A stretch of 64,000 bases of DNA, taken from positions 40,062,001-40,126,000 of the forward strand of contig JAKSXM010000014.1 of the NCBI GenBank assembly GCA_022575985.1, written 5' to 3'. A model generated the notes under the pieces. The model did no database searches. It worked only from the letters and a program-made list of their open reading frames with translations, and was not told the DNA's origin. The position numbers and the translations under genes are program-made. Positions 1 through 12,164 of this stretch are shown here, one piece after another (the first letter of the stretch is position 1; each line of letters begins with the position of its first letter). This stretch comes from Anagrus nilaparvatae. Taxonomy: Eukaryota; Arthropoda; Insecta; Hymenoptera; Mymaridae.

Positions 1-2925
1 GTCATACCAAGTAGATTTCTTAACTTAGGTGATTATTTTAGGTCTCCTGGTCATACCAAGTAGATTTCTTAAGTTAATAGTTACTTATTTTAGGTCCCTT
101 TGTCATACCAATTATATTTCTTAAATTAAAAGTTGCTTATTTAGGGCCCTTGGTCATACCAAGTAGATTTCTTAAATTAATAGTTGCTTATTTTATGTCC
201 CTTGGTGATACCAAGTATATTTCTTAAATTAATATTTGCTTATTTAGGGCCCTTGGTCATACCAAGTAGATTTCTTAAATTAATAGTTGCTTATTTTATG
301 TCCCTTTTTCATACCAAGTAGATTTCTTAAATTAATAGTTGCTTATTTAAGGCCCTTAGTCATACCAATTAGATTTCTTAAATTAATAGTTGCTTATTTA
401 GGGCCCTTGGTCATACCAAGTATATTTCTTAAATTAGGGGCTTATTTTATGTCCCTTGGTCATACCAAGTAGATTTCTTAAATTATTAGTTGCTTATTTT
501 ATGTCCTTTGGCCATACCAAGTATATTTCTTAAATTAATAGTTTGCTTATTTTATTTCCCTTGGTCATACCAAGTAGATTTCTTAAATTAATAGCTGCTT
601 ATTTTATGTCCCTTGGTCATACCAAGTAGATTTCTTAATTTAATAGTTGCTTATTTTATGTCCCTTGGTCATACCAAGTAGATTTCTTAAATTAATAGTT
701 GCTTATTTAGGGCCCTTGGTCATACCAAGTAGATTTCTTAAATTAATAGTTGTTTATTATAGGTCTCTAGGTCATACCAAGTAGATTTCTTAAATTAATA
801 GTTGCTTATTTAGGGCCCTTGGTCATACCAAGTAGATTTCTTAAATTAATAGTTGTTTATTTTAGGTCTCTTGGTCATACCAAATAGATTTCTTAAATTA
901 GGTGATTATTTTAGGTCTCCTGGTCACACCAAGTAGATTTCTTAAGTTAATAGTTGCTTATTTTAGGTCCCTTTGTCATACCAATTATATTTCTTAAATT
1001 AATAATTTCTTATTTAGGGCCCTTGGTCATACCAAGTAGATTTCTTAAATTAATAGTTGCTTATTTTATGTCCCTTGGTCATACCAAGTAGATTTCTTAA
1101 ATTAATAGTTGTTTATTTAAGGCCCTTGGTCATACCAATTAGATTTCTTAAATTAATAGTTGCTTATTTAGGGCCCTTGGTCATACCAAGTAGATTTCTT
1201 AAATTAATAGTTGTTTATTTTAGGTCTCTAGGTCATACCAAGTAGATTTCTTAAATTAGGTGATTATTTTAGGTCTCCTGGTCATACCAAGTAGATTTCT
1301 TAAATTAATAGTTGCTTATTTTAGGTCCCTTTGTCATATCAAGTAGATTTCTTAAATTAATAGTTGCTTATTTTATGTCCCTTTTTCATACCAAGTAGAT
1401 TTCTTAAATTAATAGTTGCTTATTTAAGGCCCTTAGTCATACCAATTAGATTTCTTAAATTCATAGTTGCTTATTTAGGCCCTTGGTCATACCAAGTAGA
1501 TTTCTTTAATTAATAGTTGTTTATTTTAGGTCTCTTGGTCATACCAAGTAGATTTCTTAACTTAGGTGATTTTTATTATTTTAGGTCTCCTGGTCATACC
1601 AAGTAGATTTCTTAAGTTAATAGTTACTTATTTTATGTCCCTTTGTCATACCAATTATATTTCTTAAATTAAAAGTTGCTTATTTAGGGCCCTTGGTCAT
1701 ACCAAGTAGATTTCTTAAATTAATAGTTGCTTATTTTATGTCCCTTGGTGATACCAAGTATATTTCTTAAATTAATATTTGCTTATTTAGGGCCCTTGGT
1801 CATACCAAGTAGATTTCTTAAATTAATAGTTGCTTATTTTATGTCCCTTTTTCATACCAAGTAGATTTCTTAAATTAATAGTTGCTTATTTAAGGCCCTT
1901 AGTCATACCAATTAGATTTCTTAAATTAATAGTTGCTTATTTAGGGCCCTTGGTCATACTAAGTATATTTCTTAAATTAGGGGTTTATTTTATGTCCCTT
2001 GGTCATACCAAGTAGATTTCTTAAATTATTAGTTGCTTATTTTATGTCCTTTGGCCATACCAAGTATATTTCTTAAATTAATAGTTGCTTATTTTATTTC
2101 CCTTGGTCATACCAAGTAGATTTCTTAAATTAATAGCTGCTTATTTTATGTCCCTTGGTCATACCAAGTAGATTTCTTAAATTAATAGTTGCTTATTTAG
2201 GGCCCTTGGTCATACCAAGTATATTTCTTAAATTAGGGGCTTATTTTAGGTCCCTTGGTAAAACTAAGTAGATTTCTTAAATTAATAGTTGCTTATTTAG
2301 GGCCCTTGGTCATACAAAGTAGATTTCTTAAATTAATAGTTGCTTATTTAGGCCCTTGGTCATACCAAGTAGATTTCTTAAATTAATAGTTGTTTATTTT
2401 AGGTCTCTTGGTCATACCAAATAGATTTCTTAAATTAGGTGATTATTTTAGGTCTCCTGGTCACACCAAGTAGATTTCTTAAGTTAATAGTTGCTTATTT
2501 TAGGTCCCTTTGTCATACCAATTATATTTCTTAAATTAATAATTTCTTATTTAGGGCCCTTGGTCATACCAAGTAGATTTCTTAAATTAATAGTTGCTTA
2601 TTTTATGTCCCTTGGTCATACCAAGTAGATTTCTTAAATTAATAGTTGTTTATTTAAGGCCCTTGGTCATACCAATTAGATTTCTTAAATTAATAGTTGC
2701 TTATTTAGGGCCCTTGGTCATACCAAGTAGATTTCTTAAATTAATAGTTGTTTATTTTAGGTCTCTAGGTCATACCAAGTAGATTTCTTAAATTAGGTGA
2801 TTATTTTAGGTCTCCTGGTCATACCAAGTAGATTTCTTAAATTAATAGTTGCTTATTTTAGGTCCCTTTGTCATATCAAGTAGATTTCTTAAACTAATAA
2901 TTGCTTATTTTAGGTCCCTTTGTTA
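1..2925. repeat. Higher-order satellite segment, copy 1
   Basis: This segment recurs almost base for base at 5016-7940, a shift of 5,015 bp. The copies share rare private changes, such as an extra T in AGTTTGCTTATTTTA near 540 and 5555. Its first 1.1 kb also recurs at 3481-4588 without that extra T. The copies diverge after about 2925. This points to recent unequal exchange or segmental duplication inside the array, or to an assembly duplication. Confidence 0.9.
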
Positions 2926-5015
2926 TACCAATTATATTTCTTAAATTAATAGCTGCTTATTTTATGTCCCTTGGTCATACCAAGTAGATTTCTTAAATTA
3001 ATAGTTGCTTATTTAGGGCCCTTGGTCATACCAAGTATATTTCTTAAATTAGGGGCTTATTTTAGGTCCCTTGGTAATACTAAGTAGATTTCTTAAATTA
3101 ATAGTTGCTTATTTAGGGCCCTTGGTCATACAAAGTAGATTTCTTAAATTAATAGTTGCTTATTTAGGGCCCTTGGTCATACCAATTATATTTCTTAAAT
3201 TAATAGCTGCTTATTTTATGTCCCTTGGTCATACCAAGTAGATTTCTTAAATTAATAGTTGCTTATTTAGGGCCCTTGGTCATACCAAGTATATTTCTTA
3301 AATTAGGGGCTTATTTTAGGTCCCTTGGTAAAACTAAGTAGATTTCTTAAATTAATAGTTGCTTATTTAGGGCCCTTGGTCATACAAAGTAGATTTCTTA
3401 AATTAATAGTTGCTTATTTAGGCCCTTGGTCATACCAAGTAGATTTCTTTAATTAATAGTTGTTTATTTTAGGTCTCTTGGTCATACCAAGTAGATTTCT
3501 TAACTTAGGTGATTATTTTAGGTCTCCTGGTCATACCAAGTAGATTTCTTAAGTTAATAGTTACTTATTTTAGGTCCCTTTGTCATACCAATTATATTTC
3601 TTAAATTAAAAGTTGCTTATTTAGGGCCCTTGGTCATACCAAGTAGATTTCTTAAATTAATAGTTGCTTATTTTATGTCCCTTGGTGATACCAAGTATAT
3701 TTCTTAAATTAATATTTGCTTATTTAGGGCCCTTGGTCATACCAAGTAGATTTCTTAAATTAATAGTTGCTTATTTTATGTCCCTTTTTCATACCAAGTA
3801 GATTTCTTAAATTAATAGTTGCTTATTTAAGGCCCTTAGTCATACCAATTAGATTTCTTAAATTAATAGTTGCTTATTTAGGGCCCTTGGTCATACCAAG
3901 TATATTTCTTAAATTAGGGGCTTATTTTATGTCCCTTGGTCATACCAAGTAGATTTCTTAAATTATTAGTTGCTTATTTTATGTCCTTTGGCCATACCAA
4001 GTATATTTCTTAAATTAATAGTTGCTTATTTTATTTCCCTTGGTCATACCAAGTAGATTTCTTAAATTAATAGCTGCTTATTTTATGTCCCTTGGTCATA
4101 CCAAGTAGATTTCTTAATTTAATAGTTGCTTATTTTATGTCCCTTGGTCATACCAAGTAGATTTCTTAAATTAATAGTTGCTTATTTAGGGCCCTTGGTC
4201 ATACCAAGTAGATTTCTTAAATTAATAGTTGTTTATTATAGGTCTCTAGGTCATACCAAGTAGATTTCTTAAATTAATAGTTGCTTATTTAGGGCCCTTG
4301 GTCATACCAAGTAGATTTCTTAAATTAATAGTTGTTTATTTTAGGTCTCTTGGTCATACCAAATAGATTTCTTAAATTAGGTGATTATTTTAGGTCTCCT
4401 GGTCACACCAAGTAGATTTCTTAAGTTAATAGTTGCTTATTTTAGGTCCCTTTGTCATACCAATTATATTTCTTAAATTAATAATTTCTTATTTAGGGCC
4501 CTTGGTCATACCAAGTAGATTTCTTAAATTAATAGTTGCTTATTTTATGTCCCTTGGTCATACCAAGTAGATTTCTTAAATTAATAGTTGCTTATTTTAT
4601 GTCCCTTGGTGATACCAAGTATATTTCTTAATTTAATATTTGCTTATTTAGGGCCCTTGGTCATACCAAGTAGATTTCTTAAATTAATAGTTGCTTATTT
4701 TATGTCCCTTTTTCATACCAAGTAGATTTCTTAAATTAATAGTTGCTTATTTAAGGCCCTTAGTCATACCAATTAGATTTCTTAAATTAATAGTTGCTTA
4801 TTTAGGGCCCTTGGTCATACCAAGTATATTTCTTAAATTAGGGGCTTATTTTAGGTCCCTTGGTAAAACTAAGTAGATTTCTTAAATTAATAGTTGCTTA
4901 TTTAGGGCCCTTGGTCATACAAAGTAGATTTCTTAAATTAATAGTTGCTTATTTAGGCCCTTGGTCATACCAAGTAGATTTCTTTAATTAATAGTTGTTT
5001 ATTTTAGGTCTCTTG

Positions 5016-7940
5016 GTCATACCAAGTAGATTTCTTAACTTAGGTGATTATTTTAGGTCTCCTGGTCATACCAAGTAGATTTCTTAAGTTAATAGTTACT
5101 TATTTTAGGTCCCTTTGTCATACCAATTATATTTCTTAAATTAAAAGTTGCTTATTTAGGGCCCTTGGTCATACCAAGTAGATTTCTTAAATTAATAGTT
5201 GCTTATTTTATGTCCCTTGGTGATACCAAGTATATTTCTTAAATTAATATTTGCTTATTTAGGGCCCTTGGTCATACCAAGTAGATTTCTTAAATTAATA
5301 GTTGCTTATTTTATGTCCCTTTTTCATACCAAGTAGATTTCTTAAATTAATAGTTGCTTATTTAAGGCCCTTAGTCATACCAATTAGATTTCTTAAATTA
5401 ATAGTTGCTTATTTAGGGCCCTTGGTCATACCAAGTATATTTCTTAAATTAGGGGCTTATTTTATGTCCCTTGGTCATACCAAGTAGATTTCTTAAATTA
5501 TTAGTTGCTTATTTTATGTCCTTTGGCCATACCAAGTATATTTCTTAAATTAATAGTTTGCTTATTTTATTTCCCTTGGTCATACCAAGTAGATTTCTTA
5601 AATTAATAGCTGCTTATTTTATGTCCCTTGGTCATACCAAGTAGATTTCTTAATTTAATAGTTGCTTATTTTATGTCCCTTGGTCATACCAAGTAGATTT
5701 CTTAAATTAATAGTTGCTTATTTAGGGCCCTTGGTCATACCAAGTAGATTTCTTAAATTAATAGTTGTTTATTATAGGTCTCTAGGTCATACCAAGTAGA
5801 TTTCTTAAATTAATAGTTGCTTATTTAGGGCCCTTGGTCATACCAAGTAGATTTCTTAAATTAATAGTTGTTTATTTTAGGTCTCTTGGTCATACCAAAT
5901 AGATTTCTTAAATTAGGTGATTATTTTAGGTCTCCTGGTCACACCAAGTAGATTTCTTAAGTTAATAGTTGCTTATTTTAGGTCCCTTTGTCATACCAAT
6001 TATATTTCTTAAATTAATAATTTCTTATTTAGGGCCCTTGGTCATACCAAGTAGATTTCTTAAATTAATAGTTGCTTATTTTATGTCCCTTGGTCATACC
6101 AAGTAGATTTCTTAAATTAATAGTTGTTTATTTAAGGCCCTTGGTCATACCAATTAGATTTCTTAAATTAATAGTTGCTTATTTAGGGCCCTTGGTCATA
6201 CCAAGTAGATTTCTTAAATTAATAGTTGTTTATTTTAGGTCTCTAGGTCATACCAAGTAGATTTCTTAAATTAGGTGATTATTTTAGGTCTCCTGGTCAT
6301 ACCAAGTAGATTTCTTAAATTAATAGTTGCTTATTTTAGGTCCCTTTGTCATATCAAGTAGATTTCTTAAATTAATAGTTGCTTATTTTATGTCCCTTTT
6401 TCATACCAAGTAGATTTCTTAAATTAATAGTTGCTTATTTAAGGCCCTTAGTCATACCAATTAGATTTCTTAAATTCATAGTTGCTTATTTAGGCCCTTG
6501 GTCATACCAAGTAGATTTCTTTAATTAATAGTTGTTTATTTTAGGTCTCTTGGTCATACCAAGTAGATTTCTTAACTTAGGTGATTTTTATTATTTTAGG
6601 TCTCCTGGTCATACCAAGTAGATTTCTTAAGTTAATAGTTACTTATTTTATGTCCCTTTGTCATACCAATTATATTTCTTAAATTAAAAGTTGCTTATTT
6701 AGGGCCCTTGGTCATACCAAGTAGATTTCTTAAATTAATAGTTGCTTATTTTATGTCCCTTGGTGATACCAAGTATATTTCTTAAATTAATATTTGCTTA
6801 TTTAGGGCCCTTGGTCATACCAAGTAGATTTCTTAAATTAATAGTTGCTTATTTTATGTCCCTTTTTCATACCAAGTAGATTTCTTAAATTAATAGTTGC
6901 TTATTTAAGGCCCTTAGTCATACCAATTAGATTTCTTAAATTAATAGTTGCTTATTTAGGGCCCTTGGTCATACTAAGTATATTTCTTAAATTAGGGGTT
7001 TATTTTATGTCCCTTGGTCATACCAAGTAGATTTCTTAAATTATTAGTTGCTTATTTTATGTCCTTTGGCCATACCAAGTATATTTCTTAAATTAATAGT
7101 TGCTTATTTTATTTCCCTTGGTCATACCAAGTAGATTTCTTAAATTAATAGCTGCTTATTTTATGTCCCTTGGTCATACCAAGTAGATTTCTTAAATTAA
7201 TAGTTGCTTATTTAGGGCCCTTGGTCATACCAAGTATATTTCTTAAATTAGGGGCTTATTTTAGGTCCCTTGGTAAAACTAAGTAGATTTCTTAAATTAA
7301 TAGTTGCTTATTTAGGGCCCTTGGTCATACAAAGTAGATTTCTTAAATTAATAGTTGCTTATTTAGGCCCTTGGTCATACCAAGTAGATTTCTTAAATTA
7401 ATAGTTGTTTATTTTAGGTCTCTTGGTCATACCAAATAGATTTCTTAAATTAGGTGATTATTTTAGGTCTCCTGGTCACACCAAGTAGATTTCTTAAGTT
7501 AATAGTTGCTTATTTTAGGTCCCTTTGTCATACCAATTATATTTCTTAAATTAATAATTTCTTATTTAGGGCCCTTGGTCATACCAAGTAGATTTCTTAA
7601 ATTAATAGTTGCTTATTTTATGTCCCTTGGTCATACCAAGTAGATTTCTTAAATTAATAGTTGTTTATTTAAGGCCCTTGGTCATACCAATTAGATTTCT
7701 TAAATTAATAGTTGCTTATTTAGGGCCCTTGGTCATACCAAGTAGATTTCTTAAATTAATAGTTGTTTATTTTAGGTCTCTAGGTCATACCAAGTAGATT
7801 TCTTAAATTAGGTGATTATTTTAGGTCTCCTGGTCATACCAAGTAGATTTCTTAAATTAATAGTTGCTTATTTTAGGTCCCTTTGTCATATCAAGTAGAT
7901 TTCTTAAACTAATAATTGCTTATTTTAGGTCCCTTTGTCA
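5016..7940. repeat. Higher-order satellite segment, copy 2
   Basis: Near-identical partner of 1-2925, offset 5,015 bp. It includes the unusual insertion GATTTTTATTATTTT, found near 1567 and again near 6582. High identity over 2.9 kb, against the diverged monomers around it, marks it as a recent duplication. Confidence 0.9.
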
Positions 7941-9058
7941 TACCAATTATATTTCTTAAATTAATAGCTGCTTATTTTAGGTCCCCTGGTCATACCAAGT
8001 AGATTTCTTAAATTAATAGCTGCTTATTTTATGTCCTTTGGCCATACCAAGTAGATTTCTTAAATTAATAGTTGCTTATTTAGGGCCCTTGGTCATAACA
8101 AGTAGATTTCTTAAATTAATAGTTGCTTATTTTATTTCCCTTGGTCATACCAAGTAGATTTCTTAAAGTAATAGTTGCTTATTTAGTGCCCTTGGTCATA
8201 CCAAGTAGATTTCTTAAATTAATAGTTGCTTATTTAGGGCCCATGGTCATACCAAGTAGATTTCTTAAATTAGGGGCTTATTTTAGGTCCCTTGGTAATA
8301 CTAAGTAGATTTCTTAAATTAATAGTTGCTTATTTAGGGCCCTTGATCATACCAAGTAGATTTCTTAAATTAATAGTTGTTTATTTTAGGTCTCTAGGTC
8401 ATACCAAGTAGATTTCTTAAATTAGGGGCTTATTTTAGGTCCCTTGGTAATACTAAGTAGATTTCTTAAATTAATAGTTGCTTATTGAGGGCCCTTGATC
8501 ATACCAAGTAGATTTCTTAAATTAATAGTTGTTTATTTTAGGTCTCTAGGTCATACCAAGTAGATTTCTTAAATTAGGTGATTATTTTAGGTTTCCTGGT
8601 CATACCAAGTAGATTTCTTAAATTAATAGTTGCTTATTTTAGGTCCCTTTGTCATATCAAGTAGATTTCTTAAACTAATAATTGCTTATTTTAGGTCCCT
8701 TTGTCATACCAATTATATTTCTTAAATTAATAACTGCTTATTTTAGGTCCCCTGGTCATACCAAGTAGATTTCTTAAATTAATAGTTGCTTGTCTTAGGG
8801 CCCTTGGTCATACCAAGTAGATTTCTTAAATTAATAGTTGCTTATTTCATGTCTCTTGGTAATACCAAGTAGATTTCTTAAATTAATAGTTGCTTATTTA
8901 GGGCCCTTGGTCATACCAAGTAAATTTCTTAAATTAATAGTTGCTTATTTTATGTCCCTTGGTCATACCAAGTAGATTCCTTAAATTAGGTGATTATTTT
9001 AGGTTCCTTAATCATACCAATTTTATTTTTTAAATTAGGAGCTTATTTTGGGTCGTTT

Positions 9059-9425
9059 AGTCATATTAATATCTAGAAATCTCCTTATTACTTAATATCT
9101 CGAATCTGTTAATAAAATTTCACTGAAAATATTTATCTCCAAAATTTGCTGTCAACAAATACAAAAAAATTCCATTTTTTTTTTTTTTTTTTTGGAAGTT
9201 GTAGTTTTTAGAAATTTATTATCATTTATTCCACAATTTAACTGATTTTAATTTAAACAGTGTTAAAATTTTTGTCTAATTATTTTTTCAGTCCAGAAAT
9301 AATATTATTTTTTGTTATAGTAATTCTTTTTGGATGTAATACCTAATTTTTTTTATGGGAGTTTAAAATGTCAATATCAAGGAAAGGAACATTTTTATTT
9401 TTTTATGCTATTATACTTTATTAGT
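9059..9425. other. Junction between satellite and foldback element
   Basis: AT-rich sequence with no coding signal. It contains a run of 19 or more T around 9175-9194. No repeat homology elsewhere in the window was noticed. Confidence 0.6.
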
Positions 9426-10463
9426 ACTCCAGTCAAATCACGGTTTTGGTGGTATTGTTTGTGGCCGCTACCAGATTTGGTCTACTATAGGTTTTTTGGG
9501 TCGCTGAACACAAAAATCGGGGTTATTTCTATGCGCAATTGGGGCTTGATCCTTAAATTAGCCGAAACAACCCTTGAAAGGGGTGTTTTTTTAACATTTG
9601 CTCTAGCCCTCCAAGATTTTGTCTAATAAAAGTTTTTGGGGTCCCTGATCACGAATATTCAATAAGATATAACTATGAAAAATTACCCCTTTACCCTTAA
9701 ATTGGCCAAAACTACCCCTAAAAGGGGTATTTTCGCTACTTTCGTTCTATCCCTCCAAGATTCGTCCTAATAGGGTTTTTTGGCTCGCTGATCACAAAAA
9801 TCGAAGTCTTTTCAATTAAAACGTAACTCTTCAACCTTATATTAGCCATAAATACAGTCAACACTAATATTTGACTCGAAAATTGAAGAATCTAAATCTT
9901 CATATGTTCTCTCCATAATACTGCTCAAAATAACCCTTCAAGGGATATTTATTATGATTAGCGACCTAAAAAACTCTATTAGACCAAATCTTAGAAGGCT
10001 AGAAAGAATATAGCTAAAGCGCCTCTTTTAGGAGTAGTTTTGGCTAATATATGGTTAAAGAGTTATGTTTTAATTGAAAATACATCGATTTTTGTGATCA
10101 GCGCCCCAAAAAACCCTATTACACCAAATCTTGAAAGGCTAAAGTGAAAGTAGCGAAAACACCCCTTTTTGGGGTAGTTTTGGCCAATTTAAGGGTGAAG
10201 GGGTAATTTTTCATAGTTATAACTTGAATATTTGTGATCAGCGACCCCAAAAACCTTTAATAGACCAAATCTTGGAGGGCTAGAGCAAAAGTTGAAAAAA
10301 CATCCCTTTTAGGGGTAGTTTTGGCTAATTTAAGTGTCAAGCCCCAATTGCGCATAGAAATAACCCCGATTTTCGTCTTCAGCGACCCAAAAAACCTATA
10401 GTAGACCAAATCTGGTGGCGGCCACAAACAATACCACTCCCCCCCCCATGATTTGACTGGAGT
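9426..10463. mobile_element. Foldback element, TGTGGCCGC subfamily
   Basis: The ends are inverted copies: ACTCCAGTCAAATCACGG at 9426 and its complement ending in GACTGGAGT at 10463. The arms run inward for over 400 bp each and contain GTGGCCGC, the phrase CCAGATTTGGT, TTTTTTGGGTCGCTGA and CACAAAAATCGGGGTTATTT in mirror order. Within the arms lie short palindromes of the type ACCCCTAAAAGGGGT. The centre is near 9,900. No transposase is encoded, so it is a non-autonomous foldback element. The best relative in this window is 36558-37067. A run of C at about 10437-10447 interrupts the right arm close to its end. No convincing target-site duplication was seen. The small open frames that cross it are by-products of the arms. 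Confidence 0.88.
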
Positions 10464-12164
10464 ATAGATGAAATAGGTCATTATAAGAATATTTTGTTTT
10501 TCTTTAAGGAACCGCAGTACCAATAATTTGGCAGTGTTTTTTAACAGCAAAAAGGATGTGGCCCTTTGTTGCAAGCGTAAATTTCCTCCTGTGACAAGCA
10601 AAATTTTTCAGTCTAATTAAATAATAGGATTTATATTTTCTAGACAAAGAATTCAAGAAATGATAATGGGAATAAATTTACAGGAAAAATTTTATATTTT
10701 TAAGAAAATCAGAGACTAGCGTGGGAAAAACAGTTTTAAAACGTTAAAAAAGTTGGAAATTAATTGTTGAATAGTTGAATAAAAAATTTTTTTTGGGCCA
10801 AAATCTCTGAAAAAAATGAAGGGATTTTGAGATATTTTTATTAATTGGAAAAAATTGAAAGCTGATGTATAGAAAAATTAGTAATTTTTTGATCAAAAAT
10901 ATTTTTTTCATTTGAAAAACACTTTGAATCTCTAAGAATTTAAGTATTAATTTAGCCCCTACTTCAAAATCATTGAGTGTATGGTTGAATGAAATTACTC
11001 TAATTCCCTAAATCTATAAGTCATCATATCCAAATTATTCAGACAATTAGAGTTCACTGCATTTAAATCATTAAATGAGAGTAACTAATAGTTTGATTAA
11101 ATTGCAAGACTTGAAAGATAACCAAATATATACCCTTCTGTATTTTAACGTGTAGACTGGTGGTACTTGGCTCAGCATGAACCGTAATAAACTTATCCAT
11201 AACGATATGGTATAATTTGGAGTTCCCACGTGAGTCCATTTGATTCCTTTCTTTTTGTTGCTCAATGCACTGTAATTAGCTCTGGTTAGGCCTAAACTAA
11301 AATCTGATTATAATCCATTGACGGAAGAAGAATAACAACGCGTTTTTTTCGGAACTAGAATGCTGCAACGCAGTTTTATGCCTTATAGAATTGATTTATG
11401 AAATAAAATGCGGCTATAAAATTGATAAATTCCAATCTTATCTACTTAGATATTTTGAATATTAGATAATTTTATTACGCCATAGTAAATTTATAGTAAC
11501 GTGTTAGATAAAAATTTGATGAAGCAATAAATTCTTGCAGGCATAGATATGTAAATTAATATAACAATCATCTTTGATAACAAAAAGTTTTTGTTATTAT
11601 TTGTATATTTAGGTTAAAAAAACTTCCTGATTGTTATTTTTAACACTCTCGGAAGTAGTTAAAAAAAAGAATACCAAAAAAGTGAAATTATTAGTAATAG
11701 TGGAAACAATAAAAAATAAAAGTGAAATACATCAACGTAATCTTAAAGTATTAATTTTGTTGACAAATTTTTTTCTCTTTCATTTAAAAAATATATACAT
11801 ATATAACAAGTCATCCTAGAAATCTTTAGAATTTTAATGATCAATTTCTTTACACATCCTCGTTAAAAAGAAAAAAAGGTGTGCCCTTTTTTTATTTTAT
11901 TATATTGTAATCAGTCATTCTTCAAACAAATCCCGGCAACAAGTAAAACATTTAGAAATATTTGACCAGAGCAAACATCACATATATCATAAGAGGAACG
12001 CTCTTTTCACTTTTTAAGCTAGTTTCGTTTCTTTCGTCAATCAGTTAAAACCATTAAAAAAAAAATTTTTTTATACAATTTTTTTTTTTTTAATTTAAAC
12101 TGATATGTTACAAGGATAAGACTTTTAACTTTAAACTGTAAAAAAAAGAAAAAATTAATTAACC
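10464..12164. other. Intergenic AT-rich region upstream of CUB gene
   Basis: No exon could be supported on either strand. The last 120 bases before the CUB gene start are A/T-rich with poly-A and poly-T runs, and no clear TATA element was fixed. Confidence 0.5.

Larger units (their letters stand above)
1..9058. repeat. Satellite array, 44-51 bp monomers
   Basis: The whole stretch is built from one degenerate monomer, mostly 50-51 bp with a shorter variant near 44 bp. Its core words are GGTCATACCAAGTAGATTTC and TTAAATTAATAGTTGCTTAT, followed by a variable spacer (TTAGGGCCC, TTTATGTCCC or TTTAGGTCTC). Roughly 180 copies are present and the array continues off the left edge. Spacer variants recur in a fixed order, giving a higher-order unit of about 1.54 kb. 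Monomers decay from about 8900 and the array ends near 9058. Because 51 is a multiple of three, some runs stay open in one frame and spell repetitive 61-62 residue ORFs; I see no reason to call these genes. Such arrays are usually pericentromeric or heterochromatic, but location cannot be read from the sequence. Confidence 0.97.

Noticed and set aside
287..8308. Eleven similar 61-62 residue open frames in the satellite
   Set aside because: They arise because the 51-bp monomer keeps frame. They recur with the higher-order unit, have no start context or splice signals, and encode the repeat itself.
1..9058. Regularly spaced repeats suggesting a CRISPR-like array
   Set aside because: The spacers are repeat variants rather than unique sequence, no cas-like gene is present, and the window is eukaryotic.
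9330..10601. Open frames on both strands with WYCLWPPPDLVYYRFFGSL
   Set aside because: Both are translations of the foldback element's inverted arms, which explains why the same peptide appears on both strands.
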